DNA of 64,000 nt from Calidifontimicrobium sp035325925 (GTDB lineage: Bacteria; Pseudomonadota; Gammaproteobacteria; Burkholderiales; Burkholderiaceae_C). The notes under the pieces were generated by a model, which was not told the origin of the DNA, ran no database searches, and saw only the letters and a list, made by a program, of their open reading frames with translations. Below, piece by piece: positions 34,360-41,869 of the stretch. The DNA is taken from contig NZ_DAOKZA010000008.1 in assembly GCF_035325925.1 (NCBI RefSeq), forward strand, positions 1 through 64,000. Reading direction: 5' to 3'. Within the stretch, counting starts at the first letter, position 1, and each line of letters opens with the position of its first letter. Both the position numbers and the translations under genes were made by a program.

Positions 34360-36330
34360 ATGCCGTTCACCGACACCGAACCCCAGCCGCTCGCACCGCC
34401 GGCGCCCCTTGCGCCCCTTGCGCCCCTTGCGCCGCCCGCGCCCGCCACGGCGCATCGCCCCGAGGCCGCCGCGGCGCCTGCCGCCGAGCTGCCGAGCACG
34501 CTCGACGCACTGTGGCAGCGGCTCAACGAACACCCGCTGCACCGCGCTCCGCACCTGGGGGAGGCGCTGGTCGAGCGCGGGCTGATCGGCCGCGACACGC
34601 TGGCTCGCGCGCTGCGCGAGCAGGCGCGCACGCGCCCGCACCGGCTGCTCGGCCAGTTGCTGGTCGACGCCGGCGCGCTGTCACCGTCGGCGCTGCACCT
34701 CGTGCTGGCGCAGTGGCTGGGCGTGCCGGTGGTCGACCCGCGGCGCCTCGCGCCGCAGCCCGAGGCGCTGGCGCGCATCCCCGCCGCCGAGGCCGAGCGC
34801 GAGGGGGTGCTGCCGCTGCTGCTGCGCGAGGACACGCTGGTCGTCGCGGTGCCCGACCCCTGGGACTCCCGGCTGCTCGACGAGCTGCGCTTCATCAGCC
34901 AGCTGCGCGTGCTGCCGGTGGTGGCGCTGCCCGGCACGCTGGCGCCGGCGGTCGCGCAGGCCTACCTCGAGGTGGTGCGGCCGCGCGCCGCGACCGCGGC
35001 GCCGCCGCGCAGCACGCACGAACTGGCCGCCGAGCTGGCGCAGGCGGCCGCCGGCGAGGCCGACGCCGACGGCGGTGTCGTCTCGGAGGCCGACAACACG
35101 CTGGTGCGCCTGGTCAACCGGCTGATCGCCGACGCGATCGAGCAGCGCGCCTCGGACATCCACATCGAGACCGCCGACGCGCCGCGCCCGGTGCGCGTGC
35201 GCCTGCGCATCGACGGCGACCTCACGCGCGTGCTCGAGCTGCCGGCGCGCTACCGCTATGCGCTGGTGGCGCGGCTGAAGATCATGGCCAACCTCGACAT
35301 CTCGGAGCACCGCAAGCCGCAGGACGGCAAGATCGACTTCGCGCGCTTCGGCGGCGCACGCGTCGAGCTGCGCATGGTCACCGTGCCCACGGTGCACGGG
35401 CTCGAGGACGTGGTGCTGCGGCTGCTGTCGGGGCTCAAGCCGATGCCGCTCGACGAGATCGGGCTGGCCGAGCGCAACCTCGCGGCGCTGCGCTCGGTGA
35501 TGGCCAAGCCGTACGGGCTGATCCTGATCTGCGGGCCCACCGGCTGCGGCAAGACGACCACGCTGCACTCGGTGATGCGCGAACTGAACACCGAGCAGCG
35601 CAAGATCTGGACCGCCGAGGACCCGGTGGAGATCACGCAGGAGGGGCTGCGCCAGGTGCAGATGAACGCGCGCATCGGCTGGACCTTCGCCGCCGCGATG
35701 CGCACCTTCCTGCGCGCCGACCCCGACGTGATCATGATCGGCGAGATGCGCGACGAGGAGACGGCACGCATCGCCGTCGAGGCGTCGCTGACCGGGCACC
35801 TGGTGATGAGCACGCTGCACACCAACTCGGCGCCCGAGAGCATCACGCGGCTGCTCGAGATCGGGCTGGACCCGTTCACCTTCTCGGACTCGCTGCTGGC
35901 GATCCTCGCGCAGCGGCTGGTGCGCCGGCTGTGCACCGCGTGCCGCGCGCGCGAGCTCTACGACGACACGTCGCTCGCGTCGCTGGCGCAGCAGTACCTG
36001 GCCAGCGGCAGCGCGCAGGGGCTGGACGAGGCGGCGCTGGTGGCGCGCTGGCGCCGCAGCCACGGCGACGCGCACGGCCGGCTGTACCGCTACCACGGCG
36101 CCGGCTGCGCCGCCTGCGACGGCAGCGGTTACCGTGGCCGCATGGGCCTGCACGAGCTGATGCTCGCCGACGACCAGGCGCGCGAGCTGATCCGCCACCG
36201 CGCGCCGGCCGCGCAGCTTCAGGCGGCGGCGCTGGCCGCCGGCATGGTCACGCTGCGCCAGGACGGCATCGAGAAGATGCTCGCCGGCCTGACCGACCTG
36301 CGCGAGGTCATCGCGGCGAGCAATCAGTGA
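34360..36330 (+). CDS. GspE/PilB-family type II secretion or pilus ATPase
   Basis: A 656-residue hexameric traffic ATPase. An N-terminal GspE_N-like domain (about 50-210) precedes the ATPase with Walker A 'GPTGCGKTTTLHS' and Walker B/His boxes 'LRADPDVIMIGEMRDEETA' and 'TGHLVMSTLHTNSA'. Two CxxC pairs ('CTAC' and 'CAAC') form the zinc domain. It energises assembly of a pseudopilus or type IV pilus, but no other gsp or pil gene is in the window, so its system is unknown. The N-terminus is a Pro/Ala/Leu low-complexity tail encoded by a short tandem repeat. Confidence 0.92.
   Translation: MPFTDTEPQPLAPPAPLAPLAPLAPPAPATAHRPEAAAAPAAELPSTLDALWQRLNEHPLHRAPHLGEALVERGLIGRDTLARALREQARTRPHRLLGQLLVDAGALSPSALHLVLAQWLGVPVVDPRRLAPQPEALARIPAAEAEREGVLPLLLREDTLVVAVPDPWDSRLLDELRFISQLRVLPVVALPGTLAPAVAQAYLEVVRPRAATAAPPRSTHELAAELAQAAAGEADADGGVVSEADNTLVRLVNRLIADAIEQRASDIHIETADAPRPVRVRLRIDGDLTRVLELPARYRYALVARLKIMANLDISEHRKPQDGKIDFARFGGARVELRMVTVPTVHGLEDVVLRLLSGLKPMPLDEIGLAERNLAALRSVMAKPYGLILICGPTGCGKTTTLHSVMRELNTEQRKIWTAEDPVEITQEGLRQVQMNARIGWTFAAAMRTFLRADPDVIMIGEMRDEETARIAVEASLTGHLVMSTLHTNSAPESITRLLEIGLDPFTFSDSLLAILAQRLVRRLCTACRARELYDDTSLASLAQQYLASGSAQGLDEAALVARWRRSHGDAHGRLYRYHGAGCAACDGSGYRGRMGLHELMLADDQARELIRHRAPAAQLQAAALAAGMVTLRQDGIEKMLAGLTDLREVIAASNQ
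34402..34428 (+). repeat. Three-copy 9-bp tandem repeat inside the GspE-like gene
   Basis: GCGCCCCTT is repeated three times in a row, encoding the repeated Ala-Pro-Leu in the disordered N-terminus. Because the unit is 9 bp, copy-number change would keep the frame. Confidence 0.9.
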
Positions 36331-36435
36331 GCCGGTGCGGTGCCGGCGCGCGTGGGGTCTGCGCCACCGCCGTCGGCGCCGGCCCCGCGGCGAGGTGCGC
36401 GGGCGACGGCGCCGGCACCTCGCCCGCGGTCCGAC

Positions 36436-38460
36436 TCACGCCACCGGCGCCTCGCGGGTCTGTGCACTGAGCGCCTCGGCGAACGCCGCCGCCGGCACCG
36501 CACGGCCGTACAGCCAGCCCTGGTGCAGCCGGCAGCCCATCGCGCGCAGGCAGTCGCGCTGTGCGGGGGTTTCGACGCCTTCGGCGATCACCTCGATGTC
36601 CAGCGCGTGCGCCATCGCGACGATGGCCTGCACCAGCGCGAGGTCGTCGTCGTCGCCGGGCAGGTCGCGCACGAAGGCGCGGTCGACCTTGAGCACGTCG
36701 GGCTTGAGGCGCTTGAGGTGCGACAGCGACGAGTAGCCGGTGCCGAAGTCGTCGAGCGAAATGCCCACGCCGAGCGCGCGCAGCGGCGCCAGCCGCTGCA
36801 GCGCGGTGTCGATGTCGCCGTCGTGCGCGCCGATCAACCCGCTCTCGGTGAGCTCGAGCACCAGCTCGCACGGCTCGACGCCGTGGCGCCGCAGCGCCGC
36901 GCGCACCGCGTCGGCGAGGCGGCCGTCGCGCAGCTGCACCGGTGACACGTTGACCGAGATCGCCCCCGGCGCCAGCCCGGCGGCGCGCCAGGCGGCGATC
37001 TGCGCGCAGGCCGCCTCGAGCGTCCAGCGCCCGAGCGCGCCGATCAGCCCGCCCTGCTCGGCGGCGGCGATGAACTGGTCCGGCGGCACCAGCCCGCGCC
37101 GCGGGTGCTGCCAGCGCACCAGCGCCTCGGCGCCGATGCGCTCGCCGCTGGCGGCGTCGAACTGCGGCTGGTAGTGCAGCACCAGCTGGTCCTGCTCGAT
37201 GGCCTGCGCCAGCTCGCGCTCGAGCGCGATGCGCAGCAGGTGCGCGCCGTCGCGCTCGGCCTGGTAGAAGCCGCGCCCCGCGCGCCCGCCCTGCTTGATG
37301 CGGAACATCGCGACGTCGGCGTGCTGCACCAGGCTGTCGAAGTCCTCGCCGTCGGCGGGGAACATCGCGATGCCGATGCTCGCAGACACCTGCGCCGGCG
37401 CGCCCGCCGGCGGCAGGCGCAGCGGCTCGCCGATCGCGGCGAGCAGCCGGTCGACGGTGGCCAGCGCGGCGTCGCGGCCGTCGACCTGCGTGAGCAGCGC
37501 CAGGAACTCGTCGCCGCCCAGGCGGCCGACCAGGTCCGACTCGCGCAGCGTCGCGCTCATGCGCCGGCTCAGCGCGAGCAGCAGCTCGTCGCCGGCGGAG
37601 TGCCCGAGCGTGTCGTTGACCTGCTTGAAGCGGTCGAGGTCGATGAACAGCAGCGCCATCGGCTGGCCGTCGCGGCGCGCCGACGCCAGCCGGTGCTGGA
37701 ACAGCTCGCGGAACAGCGAGCGGTTGGGCAGCCCGGTGAGGTCGTCGAACATCGCGCGCATGTGCAGCTCGGCGTTCTTGCCCTCGAGCTCGCCGAACAG
37801 CGCCAGCAACTGCGCGCGCACCTCGTTGAGGTGCTGGCCGAGCTGGCCCAGCTCGTCGCGCTGGCGCCACTCGATCGGCGGCGTCGGCTCGCGCGACACC
37901 AGCGCGCTGGCCTGCGCCTTCAGCCGGCGGATCGGGCGCAGCAGCCGCCACGACAGCACCGCGAACAGCACCGCGACGCCGGCGGCCACCTGCGCCGGCA
38001 CCAGCCACCACATGATCGCGCGCCGCTCGGCGAGCAGCCGGTCGATCTCGGTGTCGTCGAACGCTAGCCGCAGCCGCGCCACCGCCTGGCCTTCGTGCAG
38101 CACCGGGACCTCCTCGACGACCACCGGCACGCCGGCGTCGCAGCGGCGCGCCTCGACGACCATTGGCGTGGCCGCCGGTTGCAGGTCGAGCACCTCGACG
38201 GCGCACACCGACGGTTCGTCGAGCAGCTGACGCGCCGCGGCGTGCAGCCCGGGCTCGCTGAGCGTCCACGCCGGCTCGGTCATCACCGCGGCACCGAGCA
38301 CCTGCACCGCCGCGCGGTTGCGCTGCACCAGCGGCTCGTGCGCGGCGCGCGACAGCCGCACGTCCAGCGCCATCACGATCATCGCCGGCAGCAGCACGCC
38401 CAGCACGATGGCGACGACCACCGTGGCGCGGATCGACAGCGTGGGCCAGTGCGTAGGCAA
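36436..38460 (-). CDS. Membrane GGDEF-EAL cyclic-di-GMP signalling protein
   Basis: About 674 residues: helix 1 near residues 10-30, a periplasmic sensor segment of about 110 residues, helix 2 near 150-170, a HAMP-like linker ('LRPIRRLKAQASALVSRE'), a GGDEF domain with intact 'RLGGDEFLALL' and an EAL domain with 'EALVRWQHP', 'DDFGTGYSSL' and 'AEGVETPAQ'. Both catalytic motifs look complete, so it may make and break c-di-GMP. No ATG fits the start; TTG 38460 has a GAGG site six bases before it. It begins 11 bp after a periplasmic binding-protein gene on the same strand. Confidence 0.88.
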   Translation of the reverse strand: MPTHWPTLSIRATVVVAIVLGVLLPAMIVMALDVRLSRAAHEPLVQRNRAAVQVLGAAVMTEPAWTLSEPGLHAAARQLLDEPSVCAVEVLDLQPAATPMVVEARRCDAGVPVVVEEVPVLHEGQAVARLRLAFDDTEIDRLLAERRAIMWWLVPAQVAAGVAVLFAVLSWRLLRPIRRLKAQASALVSREPTPPIEWRQRDELGQLGQHLNEVRAQLLALFGELEGKNAELHMRAMFDDLTGLPNRSLFRELFQHRLASARRDGQPMALLFIDLDRFKQVNDTLGHSAGDELLLALSRRMSATLRESDLVGRLGGDEFLALLTQVDGRDAALATVDRLLAAIGEPLRLPPAGAPAQVSASIGIAMFPADGEDFDSLVQHADVAMFRIKQGGRAGRGFYQAERDGAHLLRIALERELAQAIEQDQLVLHYQPQFDAASGERIGAEALVRWQHPRRGLVPPDQFIAAAEQGGLIGALGRWTLEAACAQIAAWRAAGLAPGAISVNVSPVQLRDGRLADAVRAALRRHGVEPCELVLELTESGLIGAHDGDIDTALQRLAPLRALGVGISLDDFGTGYSSLSHLKRLKPDVLKVDRAFVRDLPGDDDDLALVQAIVAMAHALDIEVIAEGVETPAQRDCLRAMGCRLHQGWLYGRAVPAAAFAEALSAQTREAPVA

Positions 38461-38471
38461 CGCGGGCCTCG

Positions 38472-39266
38472 TTATCCGCTCGTCGCGCCCGCGGCGCTGC
38501 GCGCCGGCGCCGGCGGCGCCTCGAGCGCGCGGTCGATGCGCTCGATCCAGGCGGCGGGCACGGCGCGGTTGCAGTACAGGTGCCGCGTCGCTCCGGGCGG
38601 CGCGTCGACCAGCGTCAGCAGCCGCGGCGGCGCCGCGCCCGCGCCGAGCGCGGCGTGCATCGCCGGCGCCTCTTCCGGGCTGGCGAGCATCCAGTCGGCA
38701 CGGCCGGCGGCGACCATGCGCGCCAGCGCGTCGACTTCGGCCGTCGAGCGGGCGACCGGCGCCGCGGCCTGCGCGATCAGCCCGTCGAAGTGCGCGCCGT
38801 ACGAGTAGCCCTCCTTGACGAGCAGGCGCGGCCCGCCCTCGCGCAGCAGGTCGGCGGCGCGCACCGCGCGGCCCGCCTCGGGCAGTGCGCCGGCGCGCAC
38901 CAGCGCCGCGAGCGGCTGGTCGCGGTACAGCGGCGCGCTGAAGCGGCCCAGGGCCTCGCGTTCGGGCGTGCGGAACCAGCCGATGCCGCAGTGCAGCCCC
39001 TCGCCGTGCTGGATCAGCGCGAGCTGGCGCTGCGCCGGCGTCGACTGCCAGACGTGGGCGACGCCGGCGCGTTCGAGCGCGCGCGCGGCGGGGGTCGCGA
39101 CGATGCCGGTGACGCGTCCGTCGGCGTCGAGCGCCGAGTGCGGCACGCGCGGCTGGTAGTGCAGCGTCAGCACCGGCGGCTCGGCGGCCAGCGCGCAGGC
39201 GAGCGCCAGCGTGCCGAACCCGGCCGCCGCCGCCCGCCCCGCTGCCCGCCGTACCGCACGCACCAT
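38472..39266 (-). CDS. Periplasmic substrate-binding protein (family 3), coupled to the GGDEF-EAL gene
   Basis: A 264-residue protein with a signal peptide ending near 'ACALAAEP' and an SBP_bac_3-like fold: 'GIVATPAARALERAG', 'CGIGWFRTPEREALGRFSAPLYRDQP', 'LVKEGYSYGAHFDGLIAQ'. The canonical amino-acid ligand motifs are diverged. No ABC transporter genes adjoin it. It is instead 11 bp upstream of a c-di-GMP enzyme with a periplasmic domain, which suggests a sensing role for the binding protein. Confidence 0.8.
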   Translation of the reverse strand: MVRAVRRAAGRAAAAGFGTLALACALAAEPPVLTLHYQPRVPHSALDADGRVTGIVATPAARALERAGVAHVWQSTPAQRQLALIQHGEGLHCGIGWFRTPEREALGRFSAPLYRDQPLAALVRAGALPEAGRAVRAADLLREGGPRLLVKEGYSYGAHFDGLIAQAAAPVARSTAEVDALARMVAAGRADWMLASPEEAPAMHAALGAGAAPPRLLTLVDAPPGATRHLYCNRAVPAAWIERIDRALEAPPAPARSAAGATSG

Positions 39267-39309
39267 GGCGGGTTTTCGGCACGCCGCGCCGCCGCGTTAG
39301 GCTCGCGGG

Positions 39310-40257
39310 GTGGACTTCCTGCTCAGCGGCGACTTCGACCCCGCCGAACGTGAACGATGGCGCGCCGCGCTGACCGCGGCGACCGGTGCCCGCCCGTGGT
39401 GTGATGGCGAGGCGTTCGACCCGGCGGCGATCGAGGTCGCGCTGGTCGCCAACCCGCCGCCGGGCCGGCTGGCCGGGCTGCCGGCGCTGAGGCTGGTGCA
39501 CTCGCTGTGGGCCGGCGTCGACCGGCTGCTCGCCGACCCCACGCTGCCCGCCGGCGTGCCGCTGCTGCGCATGGTCGACCCGGCGATGAGCGCGGCGATG
39601 GCCGAGACTGCGCTGTGGGCGGTGCTCGCGCTGCACCGCGGCTTCTTCGCCTACGCGCGGCGGCAGCGCGAGCGCCGCTGGCAGCCGCACGCGCAGCGCC
39701 GCGCCGACGAGGTGCGCGTGACCGTGCTCGGCCTCGGCCAGATGGGCCATGCGGCGGCGCGGCGGCTGGTCGCGCAGGGCTACCGCGTCGCCGGCTGGAC
39801 GCTGCGGGCGCCCCCGCCGGCCGACGACGGCATCGGGCGCCACGCCGGCGCCGCGGCGCTGGCGCCGCTGCTGGGTGCGAGCGACATCGTCGTCAACCTG
39901 TTGCCGCTGACCCCGGCGACGCGCGGGCTGATCGACTCGCGCTTCCTCGCCGCGCTGCCGCCCGGCGCCGGGCTGGTGAACCTGGCGCGCGGCGCGCACG
40001 TCGTCGAGGCCGACCTGCTCGCCGCGCTCGACGCCGGCCGGCTGCGCGACGCGGTGCTCGACGTGTTCGCCGCCGAGCCGCTGCCCGCCGACCACCCGTT
40101 CTGGCGCGATCCGCGCGTGACGGTGCTGCCGCACGTCGCCGCGCTGACCGACGAGCGCAGTGCGGCCACGGTGGTGGCGGCCAGCCTCGCCGCGTGGCGC
40201 GCCGGCACGCCGGCCGGCGCGCTGACCGGCTGGGTCGACCGCCAGCGCGGGTACTGA
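39310..40257 (+). CDS. 2-hydroxyacid dehydrogenase, glyoxylate/hydroxypyruvate reductase A-like
   Basis: A 315-residue NAD(P)-dependent reductase with the Rossmann motif 'VLGLGQMGHAAARRL' at about residues 139-153, 'VNLARGAHVVEADLLAALDAGRL' with the catalytic Arg, and a terminal 'LPHVAALTD' with the catalytic His. The pattern resembles GhrA, which reduces glyoxylate and hydroxypyruvate. The start is a GTG at 39310, 43 bp from the divergent binding-protein gene. Confidence 0.9.
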   Translation: MDFLLSGDFDPAERERWRAALTAATGARPWCDGEAFDPAAIEVALVANPPPGRLAGLPALRLVHSLWAGVDRLLADPTLPAGVPLLRMVDPAMSAAMAETALWAVLALHRGFFAYARRQRERRWQPHAQRRADEVRVTVLGLGQMGHAAARRLVAQGYRVAGWTLRAPPPADDGIGRHAGAAALAPLLGASDIVVNLLPLTPATRGLIDSRFLAALPPGAGLVNLARGAHVVEADLLAALDAGRLRDAVLDVFAAEPLPADHPFWRDPRVTVLPHVAALTDERSAATVVAASLAAWRAGTPAGALTGWVDRQRGY

Positions 40258-40293
40258 CGACCCCCGGCGCGCCGGGATCGTGCGCGACGGCGC

Positions 40294-41373
40294 TCAGGCC
40301 GGGAGGGTCCCGAGCGCGAGGCGCGCGGCAGCGGCCGGGCGCAGCGCCTGCATCGTCAGCAGCGCGAGGCGGCGCAGCGCGTCCCAGGCGTCGAGCGGCC
40401 AGCCGGGGTGGCGCAGGCCCTTGACGATGCCGTCGCATACGCTGGCCGCGCGCACCAGCTCGCCCAGCGCCGCGGCGTCGGCGCGCGCGATCGCGCGCTC
40501 GACCAGCCGCTCCCTGGGCCCCCACACGCGCGCCTCGCGCAGCGCCAGCGGCAGCGGCCGGCCCTGCGCGACGGCGCGCTGCACCTGGTGCAGCGCGACG
40601 ATGTCGGCGGCCAGCGTCCAGTGCACCAGCACCGCTGCCTCGCCCTCGGCACGCAGGCCGTCGAGCATGCGCAGCGCGCGCGGCACCTGGGCCGCGAGCA
40701 CGGCCTCGCCGAGCTTGAACACGTCGTAGCGCGCCACGTTGAGCACCGCCTGCTCGACCTGCTCGAAGCCGAGCACGCCCTCGGGGTGCAGCAGCGCGAG
40801 CTTGCCCAGCTCCTGGTGCGCGGCCAGCAGGTTGCCCTCGACGCGGTCGGCGAAGAAGGCCAGCGTGCGCTCGCCCTCGTCGCCGTCGGCCACGCGCTGG
40901 CCCTGCGCGGCCAGGCGCTGCGCGATCCAGCGCGGCAGGTCGCGCCGCTCGACGGGGTCGACGCGCACCACGACGCCGGCCGCGTCGAGCGCGGCGAACC
41001 AGCCGCTCTTGAGCTGCTGGAAGTCCAGCTTCGGCAGCTGCACCAGGGTCAGCACGTCGTCGCCCAGCGTCTCGCAGTAGCGCTGCAGCGCCTGCGCGCC
41101 GTCCTTGCCCGGCTTGCCCGACGGGATGCGGATCTCGATCAGCTGACGCTCGGCGAACAGGCTCATCGCCTGCGCGGCACCGAGCACGCCGCTCCAGTCG
41201 AAGTGCGCCCCGCTGACGGTGAACACCTTGCGCTCGCCGAAGCCCGCCGCACGCGCGGCCGCGCGGATCGTGTCGGCGGCTTCCTGCGCGAGCAGCGGCT
41301 CGTCGCCGTGCACCGTGTACAGGTGGCGCAGCGAGCGCAGCTGCGCGGCGAGCTGGTCGGCGCGAACCTGCAC
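40294..41373 (-). CDS. holA: DNA polymerase III subunit delta
   Basis: A 359-residue clamp-loader subunit with the conserved N-terminus 'LYTVHGDEPLLAQEAADTIRAAA' and the central 'DFQQLKSGWFAALD' and 'AFFADRVEGNLLAAHQELGKLALL' regions. Delta opens the beta sliding clamp in the clamp-loader complex. It follows lptE by 10 bp at the end of the leuS-lptE-holA run, a gene order shared with many proteobacteria. Confidence 0.96.
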   Translation of the reverse strand: MQVRADQLAAQLRSLRHLYTVHGDEPLLAQEAADTIRAAARAAGFGERKVFTVSGAHFDWSGVLGAAQAMSLFAERQLIEIRIPSGKPGKDGAQALQRYCETLGDDVLTLVQLPKLDFQQLKSGWFAALDAAGVVVRVDPVERRDLPRWIAQRLAAQGQRVADGDEGERTLAFFADRVEGNLLAAHQELGKLALLHPEGVLGFEQVEQAVLNVARYDVFKLGEAVLAAQVPRALRMLDGLRAEGEAAVLVHWTLAADIVALHQVQRAVAQGRPLPLALREARVWGPRERLVERAIARADAAALGELVRAASVCDGIVKGLRHPGWPLDAWDALRRLALLTMQALRPAAAARLALGTLPA

Positions 41374-41383
41374 GGCGCGTGCG

Positions 41384-41869
41384 CTACGGCGCCGGGCTGG
41401 CCGCCAGGCGGCGCAGCACCTGCAGCGCGATGTCGGCCTCCATCGCGCGCCACAGCGACTGCTCCTCCTGCGCCTTGCCCAGTGCCGCGGTCTCGCTGTA
41501 GCTCAGGTCGCGGCCGAGGGCGATCTCGGCCGGCGGCAGCAGCGGCTTGCCGGCGCGCGTGCTCAGCCGGTACACCAGCCGCGAGTGCAACTGCAGCTCG
41601 CGCACCTGGCCGGCGGCGGTGGTCGCGGACACGCTGCGCCGGCGCTCGTCGGCCAGCGCCTCGAGCACGACCTCGGCGTCGCGCGGGTGCGCGACGAGCG
41701 TGACGCCGTCGGGCAGCGCGTGGCGCAGCGCGTCGGCGGTGCCGGTGGCCGGCGAGAAGCCGGTCAGCGCGAGCCGGCGGAACGGCAGCGCCGGGGCGCG
41801 CCGCAGCTCGAAGCCGCAGCCGGCGAGCAGCGCGGTCGACGCCAGCAACCAGCGGCGGCGCGACGCCAT
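41384..41869 (-). CDS. lptE: LPS-assembly lipoprotein LptE
   Basis: A 161-residue lipoprotein: signal 'WLLASTALLAGC' with the lipobox Cys at about residue 18 and the following 'GFELRRAPALPFRRLALTGF', typical of LptE. It plugs the LptD barrel that places LPS on the outer surface. The ATG overlaps the leuS stop (ATGA), and holA follows, which supports the assignment although the sequence is poorly conserved. Confidence 0.93.
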   Translation of the reverse strand: MASRRRWLLASTALLAGCGFELRRAPALPFRRLALTGFSPATGTADALRHALPDGVTLVAHPRDAEVVLEALADERRRSVSATTAAGQVRELQLHSRLVYRLSTRAGKPLLPPAEIALGRDLSYSETAALGKAQEEQSLWRAMEADIALQVLRRLAASPAP

